A stretch of 64,000 nucleotides of DNA from Phytopythium helicoides (GCA_024867545.1 JANFNE010000005.1:1-64000), one strand, 5' to 3'; positions 12,578-23,586 are shown, numbered from the stretch's first letter. Program-made: numbers and translations. The notes: generated by a model not told the origin, from the letters alone.

Positions 12578-12945
12578 TATGTCGATTGCACAGATCCCAC
12601 TGATTAATCGGTAACTCTCACCTTCAATACAAGTGCTCCCATGTGGCCTTGAACATCAAACCTTTGCTTGCCATCCTGATTTGATCATGGGAAGCTGCCC
12701 TGTGTCCAACGTTTTAGGTATTGGGATGTTTCGCCACAAATAACTACCGCCTTGCTATCAGAGGTTTTGGATCCATCACCTTCAGAGAAACTTCTTCACC
12801 TACATTATCCCATGACAGCATTTCCGGCTCTTTAGCTTCAACTGACTTTCGAGGAGGAGTTGGTTGGTTTCCATGGCGACCGTCGAGCAGTGCAGCGAAC
12901 CATTGCACAACTTTCTTCGTTCGAGGCAACCCAAGGCGTCGGAGA
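12578..12945. other. Gene-free spacer, 5' region of GH17 gene
   Basis: This stretch lies between the BBS1 stop and the GH17 ATG. The GH17 frame stays open upstream to 12721 with an ATG there. That extension has no signal-peptide character, while the ATG at 12946 starts a good one. I see no separate gene. Confidence 0.5.
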
Positions 12946-14322
12946 ATGGGGCTTGGACGACTAGCATCGATTTTTACCATCAGTGTTGCGCTTCTTCTTC
13001 ATCCTGTCTCGGGTAGAGTATACGACTACACTTGTACAGAAGATAAGCGTTCGGAGGGGTCACAAGAGAGTTCGGCCCAGGTCATCCCAGGAGTCTGCTA
13101 CTCTCCGTTTCACAACTATGAGTATCCCCTGGGTGACAGCACAGGATTCGATTCAACTGCGCTTGCAGCAGCGATGAAAGTGGACTTTGCCATCATGAAA
13201 AAGTACTTCTCGGTAGTGCGAACGTACTATTCGTCATTCTACGGAGTCCCCGTTGTCGATGCAGCAGCAAACAACAGTGTCAAACTATACTTGGGCGTCT
13301 ACATGACAAATGACTCGTGGGGCAAGGGTCAAGTGGCCGCTGCTGTGGACGCTGTGAAGAGGTACCCTGACACCATTGCTGCTGTACTCGTTGGCAACGA
13401 AAACATCTCTCCGGCTGGCCCCTACAATGTTAGTGCTGTCAAGGATATGGTTGACTATGTGCGATTAGCGATCAAGGACGGCACTGGTCGCACTGATATA
13501 CCAATTGGTACCGTGCAGAGATCAACTGAGTGGTTGAGCGAGAGTTTGCGCTCTAAAATGCTCGATCTCGCTAGTGTCTGCGATATTGTCGGCGTCAACA
13601 TCTATCCTTTCTTCGACAAAAACTTCGACTCCAGCAACCCAGGCCTCTTGCTCGACGGAACGTGGAACTCCATGCTTGCTCTATACCCAGCAGCAAAGCT
13701 GCGGCTGACCGAAACTGGATGGTCCACTGGCGGGGCGGTGTTGAGTTTGACACCCAACAATATTCCAAGCCTCGAAAACTCACAGACGTACTACAAGGCA
13801 TTTTCAACTTGGCAACCAGTGGATGGTGGCAATGCAGCGTTCTGGTTCATGTTCTTTGATCGCCGACCAGACGACACAAGTATGGGAGTAGAGCTTGAGA
13901 CATACTTTGGGTTCTACACTTATGACAAGAAACCCAAGGTGGCTGACGGAGGGGGCTACCCAAATCTTTTGAGTACTGCGTCAACAAGCACACCAACGCC
14001 GACAACTGCGGCTCCTGCTCCAACAACAGCCACTCCAGTATCGACGACAATTGCACCTACGCCAGAGTTGACCACACCAGCTCCGACTCCCACGACTCCG
14101 ACTCCGACAGCCCCACCTACGACAGCTCCAACTACGGCAACCCCTACCACTGCAGCCTCAACGACCACAGCTCCATCAACCCAGGCTCCAACAACGGCAA
14201 CCCCGATAACAACCGCTCCACCTGCCCCAGTCCAGACAACTTTGGCTCCTTCAACTCCGGCAGTCACTACGCCTGCACCTGTGTCGAGTACTGTGCCACC
14301 TCACTGCGGGGTGCGCCATTAG
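12946..14322 (+). CDS. Secreted glycoside hydrolase family 17 (beta-1,3-glucanase-like)
   Basis: A 458-aa intronless protein. MGLGRLASIFTISVALLLHP is a clear signal peptide, which decides the start at 12946. The catalytic region shows GVCYSPFHN near the N-terminus of the mature protein, VLVGNE (the GH17 proton-donor Glu) and LTETGWSTGG (the nucleophile Glu). A GFYTYDKKPK stretch ends the barrel. Family members cleave or rearrange beta-1,3-glucan, the main oomycete wall polymer, so wall remodelling is inferred. The last 115 residues are Thr/Pro/Ala-rich (TTAAPAPTTATP-like), probably O-glycosylated. No hydrophobic GPI-type tail follows; the protein ends in PPHCGVRH. Confidence 0.88.
   Translation: MGLGRLASIFTISVALLLHPVSGRVYDYTCTEDKRSEGSQESSAQVIPGVCYSPFHNYEYPLGDSTGFDSTALAAAMKVDFAIMKKYFSVVRTYYSSFYGVPVVDAAANNSVKLYLGVYMTNDSWGKGQVAAAVDAVKRYPDTIAAVLVGNENISPAGPYNVSAVKDMVDYVRLAIKDGTGRTDIPIGTVQRSTEWLSESLRSKMLDLASVCDIVGVNIYPFFDKNFDSSNPGLLLDGTWNSMLALYPAAKLRLTETGWSTGGAVLSLTPNNIPSLENSQTYYKAFSTWQPVDGGNAAFWFMFFDRRPDDTSMGVELETYFGFYTYDKKPKVADGGGYPNLLSTASTSTPTPTTAAPAPTTATPVSTTIAPTPELTTPAPTPTTPTPTAPPTTAPTTATPTTAASTTTAPSTQAPTTATPITTAPPAPVQTTLAPSTPAVTTPAPVSSTVPPHCGVRH
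13980..14290 (+). repeat. Thr/Pro/Ala low-complexity tail of GH17
   Basis: Degenerate tandem codons (mostly ACA/ACG/CCA/GCT) encode alternating Thr-Pro-Ala triplets. This is a mucin-like stalk typical of oomycete wall-associated enzymes. Such tracts are prone to length variation. Confidence 0.8.
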
Positions 14323-14433
14323 ACTACTACTACTCCATCTGCACAACCACTTCGTATCAACGGAATACACGTTTTCGTTCAACACAACAAACTCGCCATG
14401 AACAAATAGAGTGATTCAAAGAAACGTGAACTT

Positions 14434-16015
14434 TTACAGGCAGAGCTCTACCATGCCGACGGGTTGTTCGGGCCGAATGTACGGCACGAGGCTCTCGCCG
14501 AATGCTTCATATAGTAGAGACATGATGTCGCCATCTGACACGGTAGGCGCCGAGCCGTGCTGCTTCTCCTTGGACATGGCAAAATACGAGCCAGAAGCGT
14601 GCTGTTTTTTGCGTTGACAAAGCATACCTATGATGAGGATACAACGCAAAAGCAAGGAAAAAGTACATCATGCGTACCACGAGGATGCCGAGACAGTTTT
14701 GCGCCTCTAGACGCTCCACTAAGTTGGGGTTCGATGAGGACAACGCAGGCTCGAGGCGGCGGCAATATTGCTTGAGGTGCGGGAACAGAAGGTTCTCCAG
14801 CACCAGAGGTCCCATGTACATCATGCCTAGCATGAACGATTCATCGTTAAAGCACTGGCAAACAAGCCTAACGATTTGAGAAGGTCGACATACCGTGGAG
14901 TGCACCGTATTGAGTCGAGAAGGGAGACGAAGGGTCCGTAATCGCCTTGTGAAAGGTCTTAGAGACTCGCGACGGAATGTTCGGGTATGTCTCTCCAAAG
15001 CGCTTGCAGATCTGCGCAACCAGGTGCGCCGCGTACTTGCGAAGCCCCCAATGGTCATCCGCCGGATTCTCACACAGCTGCGAACCCAACACGCAGGTGA
15101 GGATCGCCGGGATGAGCTGGTGCATCTGTAGAGTTGTGAGCAGTTGGTTAGATTGGCGTCTTGAATCGCACATCCGATCACAAAAACCGTGTACTCACGT
15201 AAAGCTCGACTCGGAGGTTCTGGTTGGCGAGGAGACAGCGACAGGTGCGCATGAGCGAGTACAGCAGCGCCAGATCGCGGTTGCTGTGCTTGACCTGTTG
15301 CAGCGAGCGGGTATTAGCCATGTACACCGTTGTGGACCGCTGCGAGCGGCAAACACACCTCCTCGTAGATAAAGCGCGATAGGTAGGGCAGCAGCTGGTG
15401 AATGCCCGGGTCCCGCGCGAGGCTGGCGAAGGCCGCGCGCTGCAGCGTGTAGTCGTCGCTCTTGACCGCGTCGGTGACCTTGGTGTAGTAGAGCTGCATC
15501 TCCTCGGAGAGCACGTGCTTGACGAGCGGCTTGCGGTCGACGTTGCTGGTGAACGCGTCGTCCTTGATGGACGTGTGGCAGCTCGAGTCGTCCTCCGCCG
15601 ACTCGTTCTCCGGGATCATGGGCTGGACACCGTCGACGGCCAGCCAGTGCAGGTTGAGCACGGGGTGCATGGGGATCTGCCCCAGCGGCGCGTTGAGCAC
15701 CTCCGCGACGTCGAGCTCGTCGTCCTCTGGGAAGAATACGGCCAGGTCCTCATCGCTCTGCCTGTAGCGCACGTCTCCAGGCGCGCCGAAGCCGTAGAGG
15801 CCCTCGACGTTGCGCGTCTGCAGCGCGCGGTTCACGTCGGCGGCCGTCAGCTGCGCGCGCTTGGCGTGCGCCTGGAACTTGAGCGCGTCCTGCACCACCT
15901 CACGCACGCGCAGCTCCACCTCTGGCAGCAGCGCCTGCACGCACGCGGCGCTCAGCTCGCCCACGCCGACGCTCTGGGCCACGACGCGCAGCGCCTCGCC
16001 GCGCAGCACGCTCAT
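14434..16015 (-). CDS. TAF6: TFIID/SAGA subunit TAF6
   Basis: Five exons: 16015-15359, 15294-15199, 15125-14894, 14826-14678 and 14601-14434, about 433 aa. TAF6 pairs with TAF9 through a histone fold in TFIID and SAGA. Residues 1-70 form the histone fold (VGELSAACVQALLPEVELRV, then TAADVNRALQTRNVEGLYGF). The HEAT-repeat domain carries the conserved HQLIPAILTCVLGSQLC, DDHWGLRKYAAHLVAQICK and TQYGALHG. The ATG at 16015 begins MSVLRGEAL; an ATG at 16054 is in frame but less likely. The last exon is less conserved. The next gene upstream ends only 138 nt away on the same strand. Confidence 0.92.
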
Positions 16016-16153
16016 GCTCGATGGGGGGTGGCAGGTATCAATATGGGGGAGCAATACAGAAGGTGCGGACTATTTTGAGCCGCCGTGGGGAGGGTTTTTA
16101 TTCGGTTGCAAGGCGGTGAGTAGATGTGTGACGTGTGGTGTGTGACGTGTGAG

Positions 16154-19100
16154 CTACCGAGAGGTGGAGCAGCGCAATGGCGGGCGGCGGCGGTGGAGAG
16201 GGGGCTCGGGGGCGTCGATGCGGCCGAACATGCGCTTGAGGCGCTCGCACGTCTGGCTATCGAGGCCGATGTACCGCTCGGGGAAGCCTGAGGACGGCTG
16301 CCGGCGAGAGAAACCTGGGCTCTTGAAGATGCGCAGGTCCGTCTTGCGGTGCAGCTCCACGGCCGACGGGATGAACATCGGGGCGGGCTTTCGCCGCTTA
16401 CTGCTCGAGAAATCGTTGCAGCTGCTGTCAAATATGTCCACGAACTGGAACGCAGGGTGGTACGGGCTGTATTCGTCAAAGCACTCGTTGCCATGGGCGG
16501 TCGGCCGTGTCGCGGCGCGGTGGCGAGCTATCTTCGAAGGGTGGCTGGGATACGACTCGTGGTCCACAGCAGGCTTTGAATGGTGGATACGATTAGCGGG
16601 CGAAGCGTGGCCAGATTTTCTTCGATCTGTTGAGGCAGGTGGTCGAGTTACAGGCATCGTCCGGCTTGGGTGAGGAGGACACGGCTTTGACGGCACTGAA
16701 GACCTCTGCTTCCGATGCATCTGTGGGCTGTGGCTAGGCATCGGAACCTCCAATAAGGTCGTGGCCTCTTCGTAGCCGATTTGAATAGGGCTTTGTAGCT
16801 CTCGCTCTGCTGGCCGTTGCTGCGACCTTGGTACAGTATCACCCCGGATCGGATGGTGACCACCAAAGCCAGTGTAGATGGTTGGGTCCGACAGCGCTCT
16901 CGGATCGCTTACATGCGTCGAGACCGCATCTCGACCGGGAGGTGGGCACGCGTTGATAGGAGTAACTCGGAAATCATTCACTGTATCCGTGCGCCACCTC
17001 CCATAAGCAGACAAAGATGATTCTAGCTCGCTCAATGGGAAGTTCGAAGTCCCAGAAACAGATGGCACTGATTGCCATTGCTGGTGAAGTTCTTGATCCT
17101 GGAATGAGGAAATTGAATGCGGATCCCCAAGAATTGGCATAGCTGCGTCGAAATCATCTTGCTCTGGGTGCTCTTGGTTGGCATCATACGCGACCTGAAC
17201 CTCCTCAATAAAATGGGGTAGGTGATTGTGTTCGTGCAGATATTTTGTGACTAACTCGTCTACTAGGCGCTTATACTTCTCGATCCGCGAGAAGGTCAGC
17301 TGGAGCTGCACGCGCACAGTTCCATTGCATGTTTTGGAGATAATTTTTGAAGCTCCGCCCGTCTTGCGTGCCCCGGTTGGTGGTACTCTGATTTCTAGAG
17401 AGTACCATTCCGCAGTGCGCTTCTGATGTAAAAGTGTTCTCAATGGGATTCGCGTCTCTCCAACTAGTTGTTCACGACTGAGCTTACGGTCGTTGAGGAT
17501 GCGCAAGTGCAAATACCCATTCAGTGACAGCACAGGTGCAAACTCAAACTCTTCATCCCACACAGGATACATGGTCTTTTTCTGTGTGCGGCTGCGGAAA
17601 GACTGCATTGTTGGCAGCACCGCTTGGCCCTCTCGGACTCGTTTCGCAACATCTGGATACACAATGTCGAGGCTCACATACGGATCCAAGTTTTTAGTTC
17701 TCAAGTGCGAAGTCGGAAGATCACGGGCTCCCATCAAGAGAACTCTTAGGGAGCTCTTGTTACTCCCTGATGGATCCATTTCAATGAGTGTAGAAGGATT
17801 GATTCTGCACTCAGCCCGAGCGGCATCAAGTCGCTCACAAGCTTTTAGAATTCTCTGAGTGCCCACAACGGCAGCTGAGTTTTTGGTGCTCGGTCCACGT
17901 CCTGAGAACGGATCAACGCATTTGATGTGACGGTATTTCATCGGGTACAGAATTTCCATCGGTGACAGCTCCGTGAAGTTGTCCCAGTTTGCAGTCTCAT
18001 CCGAGTACGCATTTTCGGCTGTTTCCCGCTCGTCCCTGTGTCTATGTGAAGGCGACGCATTGTTGTTTCTTGACTGTTCGCGCTCAATATCGATTTCCGG
18101 TCCATCCTCTTCGTCAACGTTCTGCCTACTTTCTGCCAATTTCTTCTTTTCATACGACTCAATAGCGACCTTCATGTGCGCATCCAAGGCAGTAGCAATG
18201 GCATCGTGAAGTTCCCGCCGTTCTCGGTTGCATGAGCCTTCAGAAGTACCGCCAAACACCGACGTAAGCGCGGTAAACTGCTCAGAAAGTTTTTCAAACA
18301 CTTCGTTTTTGATGACCTCGAGCATTTCGGCTGTCAGGATTTCCTTCAAATTCATGCATGACATGGTAGCGTTATTAGCATTGGACGATACATCTGCTCC
18401 GGAATGTTGTTCGTGATACACTCCAGCGACAGATTCTTGATTGTGCGGCGAATTGTGGGTATCTCCAGCTCCAACACGTGCAGCACTAGCCTTCTGCCTT
18501 GGGCTCAACCTCAAGGGACTAGTTTTTCGCTTTGGACTCTTCAGCTCTGGCGTCTGCACCTCAGAGAATCGCAGCATAGCTTGAACTTCCTGAAGGCAGT
18601 CAAAGCTAGCTGAGCGCTGCCGACGAATAGGACTTGAGAACTGGTTCATCTCCTGCAGCAGCCCATCAGTACTGCCAATATGCTCTAGCTCAGCATCAAC
18701 ATCTCGTAGTTCGTCTACCAATGTCGCTAAAGAGGCCTCTTTCACGCGAATTCTGTCAGCTATATCCTGGTGCTTCTGGCGTAACTCAGTCAACAGTTTG
18801 TAGCTTTCTTCTAAGGAAGGATTTGAATCCGGATCTTGTCTCCCTGCGCGGCTACCTCGCCTTGATGCTCGCCGAGGCTGCACCAGTTTACCGCTATCCT
18901 CATTGGAGGTATTTGGCCGTCGATACTGATCACGTAGAGCATTCGTGAGCCTAGCCATCTCGAGCTGCAGCTCTTCTTTCTGCACAATTGTCAGTTGAAG
19001 CTTGTTTGTCAACGCAAAAATTTCTTTGTCAAATGCTGAGTTGGCCGCAACAGTGACCGAGCCTAGCGGGACTCCCATACTTGCAGCAACCGCAGCTACA

Positions 19101-21595
19101 TCCGACTCTAGCACACGCTTGGTTTTACGCACCATGGCCATTTCAATCTCTTTCTCTCGGTCTTCAACCAAACGAAGCTTGTTCCGCAGCGCTTCAATTT
19201 GTTCCATCATAGCATTGTCTCTCCTTCGAGTCACTGCTCTAGGAGATCCACTGCTGGAAACGGTATATGGCAGCTCCAAACTTGCCTGCTCATCCGCATT
19301 GGCTGCATCAATGCATGCCTGAATGTTTGTCTCAAGGTTTTCAATCTTGCAGGCAAATTCTCGCTCCTGCTGCTTTAGACCGTGAAGAAGTTCTTCTTCT
19401 TTAGCGATTTCCTTGAGTAAAGCTTGTTTGCACGACTGTAAAGCTTGGGTTTGCTGTATGAGCACATATTTATTGGAAGGCGAGAGCGGTAAATCTTGAT
19501 TATATTTTCTGGGCGATCTTGTGTGGCGAGGGGACAAAAGGATTTGATGTCGGAAATCGCGATGCTGTCGTTCCCAGATTCGTTGTGACGGTGACTTGAT
19601 TTCAATCGTTGGTGATGTTGATATTAATCTACCAGGAGATGACGTAGCACGGTAGTAAGGAGTGATTGCTGTAGTAGTTTCTACTGGGGTTTGACGATGA
19701 TTGATTGGACGAGATAGAGGAGTCGGTTCTTCGAGGCCAAGTGATGGGGAACTTGCTTCCTCTTCATATGCCGGGCATTCAAGTTCATCTTCGACTGTCG
19801 GAAATTGAGATGGCCGGCGAGAAAAACGTCTGAATAGTTGTTCTTCATCTCTCAGCTCGATGTCGCCGAGAAACGCCGCCCCATTCGGCTCAACTGCGCT
19901 AAATGCTCGTCGAACACGGTCGAAGTTGTCACTTCGGTGGATAGTGGCCTCATGTGAAGTTTGAAGTACGCGTGCGGTTGTGGCAGACTTTGTTTTATTC
20001 ATCGCTTCGTATGACCCCTCCTCTTTATCAAGGTTAGATATTGCCAGAGCGTTGCTTTGTTCCGTGTTCAATGAGCTGGTAGGTGGATTGGCTTGCTTTT
20101 CTACCGTCGGTACTGGTTGGCGCACATTCGTTGAGTTATCACACTCCAGATTCGGTGATTGTCGATATTCGTGGGAGCTGCTAACCTGGACCTCAGATTC
20201 TGGACTCCAATGAACAGTACTGCTCGGTTTCGAACCAACAGTAAAAGATACTGGATGACAAGAGCGATCGTGTACAGGTGATTGTGGGTGAGAGATTGAG
20301 TGCCAACTCATTTTTTCGTCACGATGCTGCATATCATTTGAGTATGACGTTGTCGTAGAAGAGTGTAAAGCCGGTGAACTTGAGCTTCTACCTGAATTTG
20401 CGATAGACTGTGTCCTTCGCTCTCTTGAAGGTGATTCAGCCATGTATTCTGATGTGGTTTCCGCTCTTGACTGTAGCTCCTGCTGCTGACGCTCGAGATT
20501 GAGCATTGCAATCTCCTGTTGCAGCTGTAGCAGCCTCTCAGTGGCATCCGACCATGCCCGTGACTTGTTCTGAAGCAATTGTGATTTTACTTGAAGCTCC
20601 CCCTTAAGACGCAAGTTTTCTGCTTCTAAAACGCTCTGAGCTTCACGTAAACGGGTCTGTTCATTCTCATGGGCTTCTCCAACTTCACGTAGTTGTGCAT
20701 CCTTTGCAAAAGCGGCGTCGAAAAATCGTCTTCGTGACTTGTCCCGATTCAACAGTGTGACAGTAATGCCATCCAAGGTCTCGATTCCGGCGAGCTTGAA
20801 CACAACGTAGTCTCGGTATGTAGGGAGCTTACAAAACGGATTCGCTGATAAGTTGCAGTCGTGTAGATTGGCCAGTGACGCGAGTGCATCGACCTCCTTC
20901 AGTGTGCTCAGGCTGTTTCCAGATATGTTGAATCGTTCGAGCAGCTCAAGTTTGGAGATGGCGCGAGGAATGTGTGCAATGAAGTTTCCAGAGAGATCAA
21001 GGTCTCGCAGCAAGCTTAGACTAAAAAGTGGCAGCGCAATCTTCTTGAGATGGTTTCGTGACAGTGCAAGCACTTCCAAGTGCGCAAATAATTCTATGCC
21101 GTGGACATCAGCTATTGCGTTGTTGGAGACATCAAGCGCAGTCAAATTTTCGAATTCAGCCAACGCTCCAAAGCTTTTGAGTGCACGCCGCGTCTTCTTC
21201 ATCGCCATACTCAAATCTAGGGTCTGGATTTCGCCCGGAGCCTGTGTTGAGCTCCATACTCGTGAGACGATTTCTCGGTCATTCACAAGCGTCGCCGTGT
21301 TCACGGACCGTCCAGTCCGAGTGGAGCATGGTGTCGTTGCTGTTGTAGCAGGTGAGTATGAGAAGCAAGATTCCCCAGGAGAAGGATTGATGACGTCGTG
21401 CTCACTGCAATCGACCGACACAAGAGCTGACAGGTGTGGATGAGATATGCTGGCAAATGATGCTGGGATTGTGATAGTTGGTGGAGACGGCCATTCTTCT
21501 TCTGAAATCTTTGAAGACTCTACTTCGCCATCTTGTGTACTTTGTTGCACGACGCGCTCCTTCAGCAGATTCAAATGGGCATTTCCCTCCTCCAT
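16154..21595 (-). CDS. Giant LRR / coiled-coil / C2-domain protein, intronless
   Basis: One uninterrupted frame of 1,813 aa. Residues about 120-280 are SDS22-like leucine-rich repeats (LTALDVSNNAI, LEVLALSRNHL, LRDLDLSGNFI) with an LRR cap ending YRDYVVFKLAGIETLDG, as in centrosome and axoneme proteins such as centriolin. Two long coiled-coil blocks follow, about residues 290-360 and 700-1,000, separated by Ser-rich disordered stretches. Residues about 1,275-1,415 are a C2 domain (LRVLLMGARDLPTS, NLDPYVSLDI, YPVWDEEFEF, LVGETRIPL). The C-terminus is disordered and basic. A structural role at basal body or membrane is inferred; no exact orthologue is recognised. It is by far the longest intronless gene in the window. 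Confidence 0.8.
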   Translation of the reverse strand: MEEGNAHLNLLKERVVQQSTQDGEVESSKISEEEWPSPPTITIPASFASISHPHLSALVSVDCSEHDVINPSPGESCFSYSPATTATTPCSTRTGRSVNTATLVNDREIVSRVWSSTQAPGEIQTLDLSMAMKKTRRALKSFGALAEFENLTALDVSNNAIADVHGIELFAHLEVLALSRNHLKKIALPLFSLSLLRDLDLSGNFIAHIPRAISKLELLERFNISGNSLSTLKEVDALASLANLHDCNLSANPFCKLPTYRDYVVFKLAGIETLDGITVTLLNRDKSRRRFFDAAFAKDAQLREVGEAHENEQTRLREAQSVLEAENLRLKGELQVKSQLLQNKSRAWSDATERLLQLQQEIAMLNLERQQQELQSRAETTSEYMAESPSRERRTQSIANSGRSSSSPALHSSTTTSYSNDMQHRDEKMSWHSISHPQSPVHDRSCHPVSFTVGSKPSSTVHWSPESEVQVSSSHEYRQSPNLECDNSTNVRQPVPTVEKQANPPTSSLNTEQSNALAISNLDKEEGSYEAMNKTKSATTARVLQTSHEATIHRSDNFDRVRRAFSAVEPNGAAFLGDIELRDEEQLFRRFSRRPSQFPTVEDELECPAYEEEASSPSLGLEEPTPLSRPINHRQTPVETTTAITPYYRATSSPGRLISTSPTIEIKSPSQRIWERQHRDFRHQILLSPRHTRSPRKYNQDLPLSPSNKYVLIQQTQALQSCKQALLKEIAKEEELLHGLKQQEREFACKIENLETNIQACIDAANADEQASLELPYTVSSSGSPRAVTRRRDNAMMEQIEALRNKLRLVEDREKEIEMAMVRKTKRVLESDVAAVAASMGVPLGSVTVAANSAFDKEIFALTNKLQLTIVQKEELQLEMARLTNALRDQYRRPNTSNEDSGKLVQPRRASRRGSRAGRQDPDSNPSLEESYKLLTELRQKHQDIADRIRVKEASLATLVDELRDVDAELEHIGSTDGLLQEMNQFSSPIRRQRSASFDCLQEVQAMLRFSEVQTPELKSPKRKTSPLRLSPRQKASAARVGAGDTHNSPHNQESVAGVYHEQHSGADVSSNANNATMSCMNLKEILTAEMLEVIKNEVFEKLSEQFTALTSVFGGTSEGSCNRERRELHDAIATALDAHMKVAIESYEKKKLAESRQNVDEEDGPEIDIEREQSRNNNASPSHRHRDERETAENAYSDETANWDNFTELSPMEILYPMKYRHIKCVDPFSGRGPSTKNSAAVVGTQRILKACERLDAARAECRINPSTLIEMDPSGSNKSSLRVLLMGARDLPTSHLRTKNLDPYVSLDIVYPDVAKRVREGQAVLPTMQSFRSRTQKKTMYPVWDEEFEFAPVLSLNGYLHLRILNDRKLSREQLVGETRIPLRTLLHQKRTAEWYSLEIRVPPTGARKTGGASKIISKTCNGTVRVQLQLTFSRIEKYKRLVDELVTKYLHEHNHLPHFIEEVQVAYDANQEHPEQDDFDAAMPILGDPHSISSFQDQELHQQWQSVPSVSGTSNFPLSELESSLSAYGRWRTDTVNDFRVTPINACPPPGRDAVSTHVSDPRALSDPTIYTGFGGHHPIRGDTVPRSQQRPAERELQSPIQIGYEEATTLLEVPMPSHSPQMHRKQRSSVPSKPCPPHPSRTMPVTRPPASTDRRKSGHASPANRIHHSKPAVDHESYPSHPSKIARHRAATRPTAHGNECFDEYSPYHPAFQFVDIFDSSCNDFSSSKRRKPAPMFIPSAVELHRKTDLRIFKSPGFSRRQPSSGFPERYIGLDSQTCERLKRMFGRIDAPEPPLHRRRPPLRCSTSR

Positions 21596-22297
21596 AATAC
21601 TACCAGCTCCTCAAAATGCCAGAGGTGCGGTGGCGTATGGGCAGATGTTTGATGTGCATCATACAGCACGTCGATCAGAGGTACCTCCTGCTCAAAATAC
21701 CTTGAATATAAATGCAGCGATAACCGTCAAACCATTTCTGCACCAATGCAGCACACGTGGATGCTTGAATCGCTTCCTCTGTTTCAATTACTGACTACAT
21801 CTGCATGTTTGACTCAGGACGGCATGTGTAAAGTAGGAGTTCTCTTGCTTTCAACTACTTCGATGCAATCCAGGCGATCTGCAGCCACAGTCTAATGTGT
21901 GGGAACGAATTCTGGGCGACTCGAGAAGGAGCGAGAGAGACGCAGATATTATGGAAACGCACGCGCGTCTAGTGGCTCTTCGCTGCAAAGGAAACTCCAA
22001 GTCTGTTGGCCACCACCGTGCCGTTTCTCTCAGGCTCTACATGAGTACTCAGAAGACCTTTGGGGCTCTCTGGGTGTTCTCGAAACTGCTTTCAACTGCT
22101 CCTATCAAGTCACTTGGAAGCTACTTCACGCGACCGATTCTAGTTTCTTCTCGACGCTCCTCTCCTCCCGCTTGGCCCCACACACCACTACCAGCTTGCC
22201 TGAGAACGGCTCAGCATCGCCTAGACAAAGCGCAGCAGGTCCGGAAAGGCGATCGTCGTGTAGCGCGGAACTACAGCAGCTCTACGAATTGAATACT
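21596..22297. other. Divergent intergenic region / 5' leader
   Basis: About 700 nt lie between the LRR-C2 start and the first ATG of the next plus-strand gene. The frame of that plus-strand gene is open from 21899 but has no ATG until 22298. The stretch may be 5' UTR, or may hide an upstream exon. Nothing else was recognised. Confidence 0.4.
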
Positions 22298-23586
22298 ATG
22301 GAGTCGGATGGAAATGAAGCGTCAACGGGGATGGAGACGACCGTCAAAAATGGGATCTCAAATCAGCTGGACAACCAGGCAATTGCGGGTCCTCCAGAGG
22401 AGACGACTCTCGATATCGCCGAGCACGAGGATGAACAAGGGAACAAGACGGAAGAAGCAGAAGAACGTGTCCGAACCTTGGAATCAGTTGCACTCGAGGT
22501 GGAAATGGAAAGCTGTAATGTAGACAAAGGTGATGATACCAACGGCACGCCAAACCAAACCAAGCGTCAATCTTCAGTCACGATCGACAAACAAATTGAA
22601 AGTGTGCGCGATCTTTTCGCTAATGAGACCGATATCAACTGTTCCAGTCAGTCGACGAGCGCCCCCAACTGCGAGCTCCAAAATAAGCAAGCAATAGAAG
22701 CCTGTGAGGAGCTTGACAATTCTCATGCGGCCTCCGAGGAGGAAGTTAACTTGCTTCCAACAGAGATTGACCAAGATACACTTCAGGGCCGTGGGGGATT
22801 GCCGCCAGACACAACAGCAAATCTAATAAATCCAGCTCCTGCTAGTTCAACTGAGACGAGTTCAGTCGGTCAGAAACGAGTGGCATCATCTCCGTCATCT
22901 CCAAGTTCAACGTTTTCGTGGAGCGAAATTCTCCACGTTCAGAATCTGATTGAGCGGTGCCTACAGCAGTACTTGACAAAGGTGATCTCCAAGTCGACTC
23001 TAGGCTATTGAGTTTGACACTCTAACCCCTCCTTTGGTTGCTCAGCGCGAAATTCTGGAAGCATTGGAGATTCAAGCGGGAGTCGACCCGGGATTTGCTG
23101 ATGTGGTCTGGCGAAAACTTGAGGAGCAGAACCCGTCATTTTTTCGCGCATATCATATTCAGCTGCGGTTGAAAGAGCAGGTTGTCGCTTTCAACTATTT
23201 GGTACGTGGACTCTGAGTTCGCTATCATGCCGGACATTTTGATAGACACTGACATCTGTCATTTACTTCAGATTGCTCAGCAAAAAGAAATGACTGCAAA
23301 GAGAGTCAAACGCCGTCATCTTAGGACTCCAAATCCATCATCGACCTTGGCTCGACGAGCTCCTCCTAATACAACTAGCAACGACAACACAACCAGCAGC
23401 AGCATATACTCACCGTCACGGGACATGTCGTCTGCAGACGCGTTCTTTGCTGGAGTTGGTGGGGCCGAGGACAGCATGTCTCCACACTCTGCAAACGCGT
23501 TTGTTGCAAATCTTCCACCGCCTTCACCACTACCTCTACCTTCACCCATTAAGACAGACCTCGACACGCACTCTTTCTTCACGTAA
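22298..23586 (+). CDS. Conserved protein of unknown function, shared with plants
   Basis: Exons 22298-22981, 23046-23201 and 23272-23586, about 384 aa. The first 200 residues are acidic, Ser/Thr-rich and disordered. The conserved core starts in exon 1 with HVQNLIERCLQQYLTK. It continues in exon 2 with REILEALEIQAGVDPGFADV, VWRKLEEQNPSFFRAY and LRLKEQVVAFNYL. This matches a plant-wide family of uncharacterised proteins in which an N-terminal helical pair is followed by FFRAYY-type residues. After the core the protein is Ser/Pro-rich again. The donor (GTGATC) and acceptor (GCTCAG) of intron 1 restore the family sequence exactly. Function unknown. The start at 22298 is the first ATG in frame. 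Confidence 0.75.

Noticed and set aside
12721..12945. N-terminal extension of the GH17 frame to 12721
   Set aside because: It would bury the signal peptide 75 residues inside the protein.
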